A stretch of 64,000 nucleotides of DNA from an uncultured Rhodospirillaceae bacterium (lineage in GTDB: Bacteria > Pseudomonadota > Alphaproteobacteria > Reyranellales > Reyranellaceae). Both the position numbers and the translations under genes were made by a program. Location of the stretch: assembly GCA_945952105.1 (NCBI GenBank), contig CAMFGZ010000010.1, positions 89,705 through 153,704 on the forward strand, in the 5' to 3' direction. This document shows positions 1 to 9,004 of the stretch, piece by piece. The notes under the pieces are model-generated. The model had not been told where the DNA came from. It ran no database searches and was given only the letters and a program-made list of their open reading frames with translations. Within the stretch, counting starts at the first letter, position 1. Every line of letters begins with the position of its first letter.

Positions 1-2
1 AG

Positions 3-1373
3 ATCGCCAGCATGAACGCCTATCTCGGCGGCTTCCCGATCGCGCGAGCGCTGGCCGAGGGCGCCGACGTGGTCATCACAGGGCGCTGCGTCGATTCCGC
101 CGTCACGCTGGGTGCGCTGATCCACGCGTTCTCATGGACGCCGCAGGAGTTCGACCGGCTCGCCGCGGGCACGCTGTGCGGCCACATCATCGAGTGCGGC
201 GCGCAGTGCAACGGCGGCAACTTCACCGATTGGCGGCTGGTGCCGGACTACGACAACATGGGTTTCCCGATCGCGGAAGTGTCGAGCGATGGCAGCTTCG
301 TGCTTTCCAAGCCCGACGATACCGGCGGCCTGATCAGCACCGCGACCGTTGCCGAGCAGATGCTCTACGAGATCGGCGATCCGCGCGCCTACATGGTGCC
401 CGACGTCGTGTGCGACTTCACGCAGGCGACCTACGAACAGGTGGGCAAGGATCGCGTGCGGGTGAGCGGCGCGAAGGGACGGCCGCCCACGGATACCTAC
501 AAGGTCTCGACCACCTGGCCCGACGGCTACAAGTTCAGCTCGATCTTCATGCTCGGCGGACGCGAGGCGGTAGCCAAGGGCCGGCACAGCGCGGAGTCGA
601 TCATCAAGAAGACACGACGGATGTTCGCCGAGAAGGGCATGGCGGACTATCGCGACGTCAGCATCGAGGTGATCGGCAGCGAGGCGACCTACGGGCCGCA
701 TGGCCGCACGCCGGACGCGCGCGAGGTCGTGGTGAAGATCGCCGCCAGGCACGACCAGAAGGAAGCGCTCGGTCTCCTCGGGCGCGAGATTTCGCCGATG
801 TCGACCGGCGGCGTGGTCGGCATGACCGGCAGCTTCGGTGCCGGCCGCGTCTCGCCGTCGCCCGTCATCCGCATGTTCTCCTGCCTGGTCCCGAAGACGA
901 TGGTGCCGGTCACGGTCGACATCGACGGCCATCGCATCGCGATGCAGGAGGGCGCCCGCAGCGGCGGCTTCACGGCGGCCCAGCTTCCCGCCGAGGCGCC
1001 GGCGGCCAGCCCGCAGCCGGCCAGCGACACCACGACCGTGCCACTGATCGCGCTCGCCTATGGCCGCTCGGGCGACAAGGGCGACAATGCCAATATCGGC
1101 ATCTTCGCCCGCCAGCCCGAGTACGAGCCCATCCTCGACGCCGAAGTGACGGAGGAGGCGGTGGCAAAATACTTTGCGCACCGCATCGAGGGGCCGGTCA
1201 CGCGCTGGCGGCTGCCGGGCATAAAGGGGTTCAACTTCCTGCTGCGGCAGGCACTGGGCGGAGGCGGCATGGCCTCGCTCAAGGCCGATCCGCTGGCCAA
1301 GGCCTTCGCGCAGATGTTGCTCGACATGCCGGTGCATGTTCCGAAATCGCTGGCGGCGAAGCTCGAAAGTTAG
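3..1373 (+). CDS. AtuA/DUF1446 family protein, 5' end outside window
   Basis: The frame is open to the left edge, so the N-terminal part (probably over 100 residues by comparison with the family) lies outside the window; the first in-window ATG at 12 is internal. The visible part matches the AtuA (acyclic terpene utilisation) family: a DUF1446 domain containing MNAYLGGFPIARAL, TGRCVDSAV and HIIECGAQCNGGNF, a proline/alanine-rich linker near residue 330, then the AtuA-like C-terminal domain starting at ALAYGRSGDKGDNANIG. Family members are tied to acyclic terpene or branched acyl-CoA catabolism, but their exact reaction is not settled. No partner carboxylase or acyl-CoA dehydrogenase gene follows it here. 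The family is certain; the substrate is unknown. Confidence 0.85.
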   Translation: MASMNAYLGGFPIARALAEGADVVITGRCVDSAVTLGALIHAFSWTPQEFDRLAAGTLCGHIIECGAQCNGGNFTDWRLVPDYDNMGFPIAEVSSDGSFVLSKPDDTGGLISTATVAEQMLYEIGDPRAYMVPDVVCDFTQATYEQVGKDRVRVSGAKGRPPTDTYKVSTTWPDGYKFSSIFMLGGREAVAKGRHSAESIIKKTRRMFAEKGMADYRDVSIEVIGSEATYGPHGRTPDAREVVVKIAARHDQKEALGLLGREISPMSTGGVVGMTGSFGAGRVSPSPVIRMFSCLVPKTMVPVTVDIDGHRIAMQEGARSGGFTAAQLPAEAPAASPQPASDTTTVPLIALAYGRSGDKGDNANIGIFARQPEYEPILDAEVTEEAVAKYFAHRIEGPVTRWRLPGIKGFNFLLRQALGGGGMASLKADPLAKAFAQMLLDMPVHVPKSLAAKLES

Positions 1374-1548
1374 CGTTCTTCTGCTCTCTCACCTTCACGG
1401 TGAAGATGAGGTAAGAGGAAAATTACTCGTAATTACAATGATTTGAACGGTGGATTGGCGTTCTTTGAGCGTCGTTGGTTTGAAGTGCTCCTGGCGTGTT
1501 GCACGCCGACGAACCCAAATCTGCGCTGCCCAAGATAATATCTATCGA

Positions 1549-1575
1549 TTGACATAGTGTATCACCTGATAATAA
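1549..1575 (+). promoter_or_regulatory. Candidate promoter and operator of the tetR-efflux operon
   Basis: A TTGACA box lies at 1549-1554 and a TAATAA box at 1570-1575, separated by 15 bases, which is shorter than the ideal 17. Overlapping them, 1550-1564 is an imperfect palindrome (10 of 15 positions symmetric, half-sites TGA and TCA), a plausible TetR-family operator. The surrounding intergenic stretch 1374-1606 is clearly more AT-rich than the flanking genes. Assignment rests on position and pattern only. Confidence 0.35.
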
Positions 1576-1606
1576 AGTGCTTGTGTTAGCGCTGTTCAGG
1601 GTACCT

Positions 1607-2299
1607 ATGATCGATACGCCATCCACCGTCCGCGGCCGGCCCGCAACGCAGGCGCGGGGGGAAGACACCCGCCGGCGCATCCTGGAAAGCGCGCTCGATC
1701 TTTTTGCCGCCCATGGATATGAGGGCGCCAGCACCCGGCAGATCGCCGAGAGCGCCGGCGTGAACCTGCCGGCCATCCAGTATTATTTCGGCAACAAGGA
1801 AGGCCTCTACCGGGCGATCATCGAGGACATCGTTGCCGACACCGAGCGGCACATGGCCGAGGTGTCGCCCCGCGTGCGAGCCGCGCTCGACGATCCCGCC
1901 GCCACCCCGCCCGAACTGACCGAACTCCTGTGCGTGATGCTGGAGACCTTCGTCACCCTCGTCACCAGCGGCACGCAGGTCGAGAGCCGACGCCTGTTCT
2001 TCGCGCGCGCCGAAGTCGAGGAAACGCCCGGTCTCGACCGGCTGCACGACAACGGCATGCGGCAGATCTTCAATCCCTGCCTCGCCCTGTTTGCGCGCCT
2101 CCACGGCAAGCCGGAAGCCGACCGGGAGATGACGATGCGCACGATGGCGTTGATCGGCCAGGTCGTCATCTTCTGCAGCAACAACAAGCGCCCCATCCTC
2201 GCGGCAGCCGGCCTCGACGGCGAGAGCGTCCGGCTGATGAAGCAGATCGTGCGCGAGCAGACGCTCGCCATCTGCCGCGCCGCCGCGCCCGCCGAATAG
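1607..2299 (+). CDS. TetR/AcrR family transcriptional regulator
   Basis: A 230-residue regulator. The N-terminal helix-turn-helix is clear: RRRILESALDLFAAHGYEG, then TRQIAESAGV and the recognition helix region LPAIQYYFGNKEGLYRAI. The longer C-terminal region resembles the CerR-type (DUF1956) ligand-binding domain found in efflux regulators. The ATG at 1607 is preferred over the in-frame GTG at 1577, because the latter sits just behind the candidate -10 element. The efflux lipoprotein gene starts only 4 bases after its stop, so it is probably co-transcribed with the pump and represses its own operon. The inducing ligand is unknown. Confidence 0.88.
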   Translation: MIDTPSTVRGRPATQARGEDTRRRILESALDLFAAHGYEGASTRQIAESAGVNLPAIQYYFGNKEGLYRAIIEDIVADTERHMAEVSPRVRAALDDPAATPPELTELLCVMLETFVTLVTSGTQVESRRLFFARAEVEETPGLDRLHDNGMRQIFNPCLALFARLHGKPEADREMTMRTMALIGQVVIFCSNNKRPILAAAGLDGESVRLMKQIVREQTLAICRAAAPAE

Positions 2300-2303
2300 T
2301 TTC

Positions 2304-3851
2304 ATGGGTACGAACATGCACAAGCGTTCGCCAGTCCTCGCCGCCTTCACGGCCGTTCTTCTCGCGGGCTGCACTTCGGGTCCGGATTTCGTGAAGCCCG
2401 ACAAGCCCGCCCAGACGAGCTACACGCCGGAGTCGCTGGCCCCGCAGACCAGTTCGGCGGCCGGCCCCGGCGGTGCGGCGCAGACCTTCGTGCCGGAGAA
2501 GGACATCCCCGGCGAATGGTGGACGCTGTTCCAGTCGCAACAGCTCGACACGCTCATCAGGGAAGCGCTGCAGGCCAATCCCGACGTCGATGCCGCGCAG
2601 GCCGCGCTGCGTCAGGCGCGCGAGAATTTCTTTGCCCAGCAGGGCAGCCTGTTCCCGACGCTCGGCGCCAATGCTTCCGGCCAGCAGCAGCTGGCCTCGC
2701 CGGCCTCGCAGGGACAGACGGGTGCGGGCACGATCTTCGGCGTCACCGCGGCCTCGCTTAACATCTCCTATTCGCCGGACATCTTCGGCGGCGTGCGGCG
2801 CCAGGTGGAATCCAAGGAAGCGCTGGCCGAGGTCCAGCGTTTCCAGCTCGAGGCGACGTATCTCACGCTTACGTCCAACGTCGTGGTGGCCGCGATCAAC
2901 CTCGCCTCGCTGCAGGCGCAGATCGATGCGACCAGGGGCATCATCGCCATCCTCAACAATTCGCTGTCCGTTGTGCGCCGCCAGTTCGACCTGGGCGGCG
3001 CCTCGCGCGCCGACGTGCTGGCGCAGGAGGCCGCGCTCACGCAGACGCAGGCGACCCTGCCGCCCCTCGAGAAGCAGCTCGCCATCCAGCGCAACCAGCT
3101 GATGCGACTGGTCGGCCGCTCGCCGGACCAGGACCGCGGCGAGAAGTTCGACCTGGCCAAGCTGAAGCTGCCGACCGATCTGCCGCTCAGCCTTCCCTCG
3201 CAGCTCGTGGAGCAGCGGCCTGACGTCAAGGCGGCCGAGGCACAGCTCCATTCCGCCAGCGCCGACATCGGCGTCGCCGTCTCCAACCAGATGCCGCAAT
3301 TCACCATCACCGGCCTGCTGGGCTTCACCTCGGGCGGCATCGGTTCGTTGCTCGTGCCGGGCGCCGGTGTGTGGAGCATCGGTTTGGGCATCGCGCAGAC
3401 CGTGTTCGACGGCGGCCGCCTCGACCATCAGCGCCAGGCCGCCATTGCCGCCTATGAGCGCGCCGCGGCGCAGTATCGCGGCGTCGTGCTGTCGGCGTTC
3501 CAGGACGTGGCCAACGCACTGCGCGCCCTGCAGTCCGATGCCGACACCCTGCGGGCGCAGGTCGCCGCCGAGCAGACGGCGGCTGCGAGCCTGCGGCTCT
3601 CCGAGCAGCAATACCAGCTCGGCGCGGTGAACTACCTGATCCTGCTCAATGCCCAGCAGACCTATCAGACGGCGGTTATCAACCGGTTGCGCGCGCAGGC
3701 GGCGCGCTACTCCGACACGGCGGCACTGTTCCAGGCGCTGGGCGGCGGCTGGTGGAACCGCACCGACGTCGATCCGAAATCCATGGGCAAGCCCACGCGC
3801 TTCGCGCTGCCGCCCGTGCAGGACATCAAGCTTCCGCGCGCCGGTCACTGA
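2304..3851 (+). CDS. NodT-family efflux outer-membrane lipoprotein
   Basis: A 515-residue TolC/OprM-like outer-membrane channel of an RND efflux system. The N-terminus is a lipoprotein signal with lipobox LLAGC, giving an acylated Cys near residue 23. GPDFVKP directly after the Cys is the usual start of mature NodT/OprM proteins. Two OEP repeats follow, with typical alpha-barrel helices (NPDVDAAQAALRQAREN; RPDVKAAEAQLHSASADI) and the conserved YQLGAVNYL-type turn near the end. A second ATG at 2316 gives an equally good signal peptide. It lies between its regulator and its adaptor in one operon. Confidence 0.92.
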   Translation: MGTNMHKRSPVLAAFTAVLLAGCTSGPDFVKPDKPAQTSYTPESLAPQTSSAAGPGGAAQTFVPEKDIPGEWWTLFQSQQLDTLIREALQANPDVDAAQAALRQARENFFAQQGSLFPTLGANASGQQQLASPASQGQTGAGTIFGVTAASLNISYSPDIFGGVRRQVESKEALAEVQRFQLEATYLTLTSNVVVAAINLASLQAQIDATRGIIAILNNSLSVVRRQFDLGGASRADVLAQEAALTQTQATLPPLEKQLAIQRNQLMRLVGRSPDQDRGEKFDLAKLKLPTDLPLSLPSQLVEQRPDVKAAEAQLHSASADIGVAVSNQMPQFTITGLLGFTSGGIGSLLVPGAGVWSIGLGIAQTVFDGGRLDHQRQAAIAAYERAAAQYRGVVLSAFQDVANALRALQSDADTLRAQVAAEQTAAASLRLSEQQYQLGAVNYLILLNAQQTYQTAVINRLRAQAARYSDTAALFQALGGGWWNRTDVDPKSMGKPTRFALPPVQDIKLPRAGH

Positions 3852-3894
3852 CCGGTCGCTTCCCAGAACTCAGATCAGCTCAAAGAGGCATGCG

Positions 3895-5025
3895 ATGATC
3901 AAGCGAATGCTCATCATGCTCATTCTCGTCGGAGCAGTGCTCGGCGGTTTGTTCGGCTTCAAGACCTTCGTGAACGGCAAGATCAAGGAAGCCATGGCCG
4001 GCATGGCCAACACGCCCCAGACCGTCTCCGCGGTGAAGGCCCAGACGAGCGACTGGCAGCCGAAGATCGATGCTGTCGGCAGTCTGCGGGCGGTGCGCGG
4101 TGCCGAGCTGTCGCTCGAAGTGCCCGGCGTGGTCGAGACCATCAGTTTCCAGTCGGGCGACGAGGTGAAGGCGGGGCAGGTTCTGCTGACCCTGCGCAAG
4201 GAGGACGAGGAGGCGCGGCTGCAGTCGCTCGAGGCCACGGCCGCGCTCGCCCAGATCACCTACGACCGCGACGTGAAGCAGCTCAAGGCGCAGGCGATCA
4301 GCCAGGCGATCGTCGACAACGACGAGGCCAACCTGCGCAACGCCCGGGCGCAGGTCGCCGTCCAGAAGGCGATCCTCGACAAGAAGACGCTGCGGGCGCC
4401 GTTCGACGGCAAGCTCGGTCTGCGCCAGGTCGATCTCGGCCAATTCCTGTCGGCAGGCACCGAAATCGCCACCCTGCAGTCGCTCGATCCGATCTTCGTC
4501 GACTTCCTGCTGCCGCAGCAGGCGGTGGCGCAGATCTCGGTGGGCGAGAAGGTGCGCGCGAAGGTCGATGCCTTTCCCGGGCGCACCTTCGAGGGCAAGA
4601 TCACCGCCATCAATCCGAAGATCGATACGGGAAGCCGCAACATCCAGGTGCGCGCGACCCTAACGAACGCGGACCAGAAGCTGCTGCCCGGCATGTTCGC
4701 CACCGTTGAACTCGACACCGGCGCGGCGCAGCGCCTGGTAACGCTGCCGCAGACCGCGGTGGCCTACAATCCCTACGGCTCGCTGGTTTACATCGTCGAC
4801 GAGAAGGGCAACGCGGCCGACGGCAAGCCGCAGCTCACCGCGCGCCAGGTCTTTGTCACGACCGGCGCCACGCGCGGCGACCAGGTTGCGATCCTCAAGG
4901 GGGTCTCGGAGGGCGACACGGTCGTGACCTCCGGCCAGATCAAGCTGCGCAACGGCGTGCCGGTTGTCGTCAACAACAGCGCTGTGCCGACCAACGACGC
5001 CGCGCCGAAGATCGTCGACAAGTAA
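3895..5025 (+). CDS. RND efflux periplasmic adaptor (HlyD/MFP family)
   Basis: A 376-residue membrane-fusion protein joining the inner-membrane pump to the outer-membrane channel. It has an N-terminal membrane anchor (LIMLILVGAVLGGLFGF), a lipoyl half-motif around VETISFQSGDEVKAGQVLL, a coiled-coil hairpin rich in Ala/Gln/Lys over about residues 95-150, the second lipoyl half (TLRAPFDGKLGLRQVDLGQ) and beta-barrel and membrane-proximal domains after it. An AGAGG Shine-Dalgarno at 3884-3888 lies 6 bases before the ATG at 3895, which fixes the start; the frame remains open further upstream over the end of the lipoprotein gene, but that extension is a shadow. Confidence 0.92.
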   Translation: MIKRMLIMLILVGAVLGGLFGFKTFVNGKIKEAMAGMANTPQTVSAVKAQTSDWQPKIDAVGSLRAVRGAELSLEVPGVVETISFQSGDEVKAGQVLLTLRKEDEEARLQSLEATAALAQITYDRDVKQLKAQAISQAIVDNDEANLRNARAQVAVQKAILDKKTLRAPFDGKLGLRQVDLGQFLSAGTEIATLQSLDPIFVDFLLPQQAVAQISVGEKVRAKVDAFPGRTFEGKITAINPKIDTGSRNIQVRATLTNADQKLLPGMFATVELDTGAAQRLVTLPQTAVAYNPYGSLVYIVDEKGNAADGKPQLTARQVFVTTGATRGDQVAILKGVSEGDTVVTSGQIKLRNGVPVVVNNSAVPTNDAAPKIVDK

Positions 5026-5049
5026 CCAGCCCGCTCAGGACATCGTCCC

Positions 5050-8000
5050 ATGAAGTTCACCGATATCTTCATCCGCCGTCCGGTACTGGCGAGCGTGGTG
5101 AGCCTGCTCATCCTGGTCGTCGGCCTGCGCGCCATCAGCGGGCTGCCGGTTCTGCAATATCCGCGCACCGAAAACGCCGTCGTCACCATCACGACGACCT
5201 ACTACGGCGCGGATCCCGACGTCATCGCGGGCTTCATCACCACGCCGCTGGAGCAGGCGATCGCCCAGGCCAACGGCATCGACTACATGACGTCGACCAG
5301 CCAGAGCGGCGTCAGCACCATCACGGTCTACCTGCGCCTCAACTACGATTCGAGCAAGGCGTTGACCGAGATCAACACCAAGGTGAGCTCGGTGCTGAAC
5401 CGGCTGCCGGCCGGCACGCAGCAACCCGTGCTGACGGTGAAGATCGGCCAGACGATCGACGCGATGTATATCGGCTTCAACAGCACGGAGCTCGCGCCCA
5501 ACCAGATCACCGACTATCTCGTCCGCGTCGTGCAACCCAGGCTGCAGGCGGTCGAGGGCGTGCAGACGGCCGAGCTGCTGGGCGCCAAGAACTTCGCGCT
5601 GCGCGCCTGGCTCGACCCGCAGAAGCTCGCGGCCTACGGCCTGACCGCCGCCGATGTCGGCCAGGCCTTGACGGCCAACGACTACATCGCCGGTCTCGGC
5701 ACGACCAAGGGCCAGATGGTCCAGGTCACGCTGAAGGCCTCGACGGCGCTGAGTTCGCTGGAGGAATTCCGCAACCTGGTGCTGAAGCAGGAGAAGGGCG
5801 CGATCGTCCGCCTGAGCGACGTCGCCAACGTCACGCTGGGCTCGGACGACTATGAGTCCGAGGTGAGCTTCGACGGCCAGAAGGCGGTCTATATCGGCAT
5901 CCAGGTCGCCCCGGCCGCCAACCTGCTCGATGTCATCGCCGGCGTCCGAAAGGTCTTTCCCGAGATCCAGGCGCAGCTTCCGCAGGGGCTGAACGGGCAG
6001 ATCATCTATGACTCGACGGAGTTCGTGAACTCCTCGATCGACGAGGTGATCCGCACCCTGGTCGAGGCGCTGGTGATCGTGACCCTGGTGGTCTTCGCCT
6101 TCCTGGGCTCTGTGCGGTCGGTGATCATTCCGGTCATCGCGATCCCGCTGTCGCTGATCGGCACCTTCGCGATGATGGCGGCGTTCGGCTTCTCCATCAA
6201 TCTGCTGACCCTGCTCGCGCTGGTGCTGGCGATCGGCCTGGTGGTCGACGACGCCATCATCGTGGTCGAGAACGTGAATCGGCATCTGGAGGAGGGGCAG
6301 AAGCCGTTCCCCGCTGCCATCCAGGCGGCGCGCGAGCTGGGCGGACCGATCATCGCCATGACCGTGGTGCTGATCGCGGTCTACGTGCCGATCGGCTTCC
6401 AGCGCGGCCTGACCGGCGCGCTGTTCACCGAATTCGCCTTCACGCTTGTTGGCGCCGTCACGATCTCGGCGATCGTGGCGCTGACGCTGTCGCCGATGAT
6501 GTGCTCGCGCATGCTGAAGCCGCACGGCGAGACCGATCGCGGCTGGGAGGCCCGCCTGATCCGAGGCATCGATCGCGTGTTCGACGCGTTGCGCCGCGGC
6601 TACTCGCGCTGGCTGACGGGCAGCCTGAAATACCTGCCGGTGACGGCCGTCTTCGCCGTGCTGGTCCTGGGCAGCATCGTCTACCTCTATTCGGCGACCA
6701 GCAGCGAGCTGGCGCCGCAGGAGGACCAGGGCGTCATCATCGCGTTTGCGACGTCGGCGCCCAACTCGACGATCGACCAGCGCCAGATCTACTCGCGCGA
6801 GATCTACAAGATCGGCGCGGGCCATCCCGAGACCGATCACGTCTTCCAGCTCGACGTGCCCGGCCAGTCGATCGCGGGCTTCGTGCTGAAGCCGTGGGAC
6901 AAGCGTGCCATGACCTCCAACCAGCTGCAGCCGATCGTGCAGCAGCAGTTGGCGGGCATCGCCGGTGCGCAGGTCGTGGCCTTCCAGCCGCCGCCTCTGC
7001 CCGGCTCGACCGGCCTGCCGATCCAGTTCGTGATCAACACGACCGGCGGCTTCGAAGCGCTCAATGACGTGGCGCAGAAGTTCCTCCAGGAGGCGCTCGC
7101 CACCGGCCGGTTCATCTTCCTGAATACCGACCTCAAAATCGATGCGCCCCAGGCCACCGTGGTGATCGATCGCGACAAGGCGGCCCAACTCGGCCTCAAG
7201 ATGAGCGACATCGGCGGCGCGCTGGGCTCGATGCTGGGCGGCGGCTACGTCAACTACTTCGCGCTCGATGGCCGCTCCTACAAGGTGATCCCGCAGGTCC
7301 AGCAGGCCTCGCGGCAGAACATCGACCAGATCCTCGACTATCACATCAAGGCGGCCGACGGCGCCTCGGTGCCGCTGTCGACGGTCGCGAAGATCGTGAC
7401 CAAGGCGATCCCGCAGTCGCTGAATCACTTCCAGCAGCTCAACAGCGCCACCATCCAGGGCGTCGCCTTCCCAGGCGTGTCCCAGGCCGAGGCGCTGGAG
7501 ACACTGAAGGATCTGGCGCAGCGCACGCTGCCGCAGGGCTATTCGGTCGATTATGGCGGCGCGTCGCGCCAGTACATTCAGGAGAGCGGCGGCTTCATCG
7601 TCACCTTCGGCTTCGCCCTGATCATCATCTACCTGTCGCTCGCGGCGCTGTTCGAGAGCTTCCGCGATCCGCTGATCATCCTGTTCTCGGTGCCGATGTC
7701 GATCGCCGGCGCGCTCATCTTCCTGATGGCGCTCAGCACGATCGGCATGCCGGGTGCCACCCTGAACATCTACACCCAGGTCGGCCTGGTGACCCTGATG
7801 GGCCTGATCAGCAAGCACGGCATCCTGATCGTCGAGGTGGCGAACGAGCTTCAGGAAGCCGGCAAGTCCCGCCGTGAGGCGATCCTCGAGGCCGCCGGCA
7901 TCCGTCTCCGCCCGATCCTGATGACGACGGCGGCGATGGTGTTGGGCGTGGTGCCGCTGATCGTGGCGACCGGCGCGGGCGCGCTCTCGCGCTTCTCCAT

Positions 8001-8154
8001 GGGCCTGGTGATCGCCAGTGGCCTGGCGGTCGGCACGCTCTTCACCCTGTTCGTGGTGCCGGCGGTCTATGTGATGCTGGCCGCCGACCACTCCAGGAAG
8101 AGGGGCGCCGGCGAGCCCGGTGAGCCTGCCGGGGCTGTTCCGGCGGGCGACTGA
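5050..8154 (+). CDS. RND family multidrug efflux pump, inner-membrane subunit
   Basis: A 1034-residue AcrB/MexB-like proton-driven drug exporter, normal length for the hydrophobe/amphiphile RND family. It starts MKFTDIFIRRPVLA with the first transmembrane helix, and has two large periplasmic loops and two six-helix bundles. TM4 carries the proton-relay pair DD in GLVVDDAIIVVENVNRH. The second half repeats the fold, with LISKHGILIVEVANE. It lies 24 bases behind the adaptor gene. Substrate range cannot be read from the sequence; a soil-type drug, solvent or plant-compound exporter is likely. Confidence 0.94.
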   Translation: MKFTDIFIRRPVLASVVSLLILVVGLRAISGLPVLQYPRTENAVVTITTTYYGADPDVIAGFITTPLEQAIAQANGIDYMTSTSQSGVSTITVYLRLNYDSSKALTEINTKVSSVLNRLPAGTQQPVLTVKIGQTIDAMYIGFNSTELAPNQITDYLVRVVQPRLQAVEGVQTAELLGAKNFALRAWLDPQKLAAYGLTAADVGQALTANDYIAGLGTTKGQMVQVTLKASTALSSLEEFRNLVLKQEKGAIVRLSDVANVTLGSDDYESEVSFDGQKAVYIGIQVAPAANLLDVIAGVRKVFPEIQAQLPQGLNGQIIYDSTEFVNSSIDEVIRTLVEALVIVTLVVFAFLGSVRSVIIPVIAIPLSLIGTFAMMAAFGFSINLLTLLALVLAIGLVVDDAIIVVENVNRHLEEGQKPFPAAIQAARELGGPIIAMTVVLIAVYVPIGFQRGLTGALFTEFAFTLVGAVTISAIVALTLSPMMCSRMLKPHGETDRGWEARLIRGIDRVFDALRRGYSRWLTGSLKYLPVTAVFAVLVLGSIVYLYSATSSELAPQEDQGVIIAFATSAPNSTIDQRQIYSREIYKIGAGHPETDHVFQLDVPGQSIAGFVLKPWDKRAMTSNQLQPIVQQQLAGIAGAQVVAFQPPPLPGSTGLPIQFVINTTGGFEALNDVAQKFLQEALATGRFIFLNTDLKIDAPQATVVIDRDKAAQLGLKMSDIGGALGSMLGGGYVNYFALDGRSYKVIPQVQQASRQNIDQILDYHIKAADGASVPLSTVAKIVTKAIPQSLNHFQQLNSATIQGVAFPGVSQAEALETLKDLAQRTLPQGYSVDYGGASRQYIQESGGFIVTFGFALIIIYLSLAALFESFRDPLIILFSVPMSIAGALIFLMALSTIGMPGATLNIYTQVGLVTLMGLISKHGILIVEVANELQEAGKSRREAILEAAGIRLRPILMTTAAMVLGVVPLIVATGAGALSRFSMGLVIASGLAVGTLFTLFVVPAVYVMLAADHSRKRGAGEPGEPAGAVPAGD

Positions 8155-8168
8155 CGGCTGAGGAATGC

Positions 8169-8202
8169 GGCCGGGGCGGCAGAGAGGACTGCCCCGCCGG
8201 CC
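8169..8202 (+). terminator. GC-rich hairpin after the RND operon
   Basis: Arms 8169-8182 and 8189-8202 can pair over 14 positions with 2 mismatches around a 6-base loop, 14 bases after the pump stop codon. No T-run follows, so it may be a transcript-end stabiliser rather than a classical intrinsic terminator. Confidence 0.4.
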
Positions 8203-8226
8203 GGGCAATGGTGTATCCTCCGGGCC

Positions 8227-8403
8227 ATGACGGCCTCCTCGAAACTCGTCCCGGAGAAGGACGAACGCGCCGAACGGCTAGCCGCCGCGTTGCGCGAAAA
8301 CCTGAAAAAGCGCAAGGCGCAGGCGCGTGCCAAGGGGGAAGTCTCGAAGCCGGCGGACGCCGGCCAGGCGGCTGACCGGCCGACCGGAAAGACCGGCGGT
8401 TGA
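8227..8403 (+). CDS. Small basic/charged protein (58 aa)
   Basis: A short open frame of 58 codons starting MTASSKLVPEKDERAERLAA and ending with a Pro/Gly/Thr-rich tail. It has one charged amphipathic helix (about residues 9-36, rich in Glu, Arg, Lys and Ala) and no Cys, signal peptide or membrane segment. It sits 34 bases before dcd on the same strand. I do not recognise a named family; short proteins with such a KKRKAQAR-type helix are common beside housekeeping genes in alphaproteobacteria. Coding is supported by position, orientation and amino-acid composition rather than by homology. Confidence 0.6.
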   Translation: MTASSKLVPEKDERAERLAAALRENLKKRKAQARAKGEVSKPADAGQAADRPTGKTGG

Positions 8404-8437
8404 GCCGGCTCCCTCCCTCCTTTAGAAGCGCCCCCTG

Positions 8438-8992
8438 ATGAGCATTCTCTCCGATCGCTGGATTCGCCGCATGGCGCAGGAGAAGGGCATGATCGAGCCC
8501 TTCGTCGACGCCCAGAAGCGCGAAGGGGTCATTTCATATGGCCTGTCGTCCTATGGCTACGACGCCCGCGTCGGCAACGACTTCAAGATCTTCACCAATG
8601 TGAATTCCTCGGTCGTCGATCCCAAGAACTTCGACCAGCAGAGCTTCGTCGACCGCAACACCGATGTCTGCATCATTCCGCCCAATTCCTTCGCGCTGGC
8701 GCGGACGGTCGAATATTTCCGCATCCCCCGTGACGTGCTGGTGATCTGCGTCGGCAAGTCGACCTATGCGCGTTGCGGCATCATCGTGAACGTGACGCCG
8801 CTGGAGCCGGAGTGGGAGGGGCACGTGACCCTCGAATTCTCCAACACCACGCCGCTGCCTGCGCGCATCTACGCCAACGAAGGCGCGTGCCAGTTCCTCT
8901 TCCTCCAGGGCAACGAGCCTTGCGAGGTTTCCTACCGCGACAAGGCCGGCAAGTATCAGGGCCAGCGCGGCGTCACCCTGCCGAAAATCTGA
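8438..8992 (+). CDS. dcd: dCTP deaminase
   Basis: A 184-residue trimeric enzyme that deaminates dCTP to dUTP, feeding thymidylate synthesis. Family hallmarks are the start [14 protein letters not shown], the [14 protein letters not shown] segment, [30 protein letters not shown], which contains the nucleotide-binding Ser-Arg and the catalytic Glu, and the C-terminal [12 protein letters not shown]. Length is normal for the deaminase-only form. It precedes murA by 12 bases in the same direction and probably shares its transcript. Confidence 0.95.
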   Translation: MSILSDRWIRRMAQEKGMIEPFVDAQKREGVISYGLSSYGYDARVGNDFKIFTNVNSSVVDPKNFDQQSFVDRNTDVCIIPPNSFALARTVEYFRIPRDVLVICVGKSTYARCGIIVNVTPLEPEWEGHVTLEFSNTTPLPARIYANEGACQFLFLQGNEPCEVSYRDKAGKYQGQRGVTLPKI

Positions 8993-9004
8993 GCGGAGGC
9001 GACC

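Noticed and set aside
1391..1406. CTTCAC/GTGAAG inverted repeat after the AtuA-like gene, a possible terminator.
   Set aside because: The arms leave a loop of only one base, so the real stem would be about 4 pairs, and no T-run follows.
2166..3848. Long minus-strand open frame opposite the NodT lipoprotein gene.
   Set aside because: Low-complexity Arg/Gly/Leu composition and no motif; the plus strand has a lipobox and complete OEP repeats.
5035..8208. Long open frame (about 1057 codons) on the minus strand opposite the RND pump gene.
   Set aside because: Its translation is rich in Arg, His, Asp and Gly in a pattern typical of antisense frames in GC-rich genes, with no domain. The plus strand holds an unmistakable RND pump.
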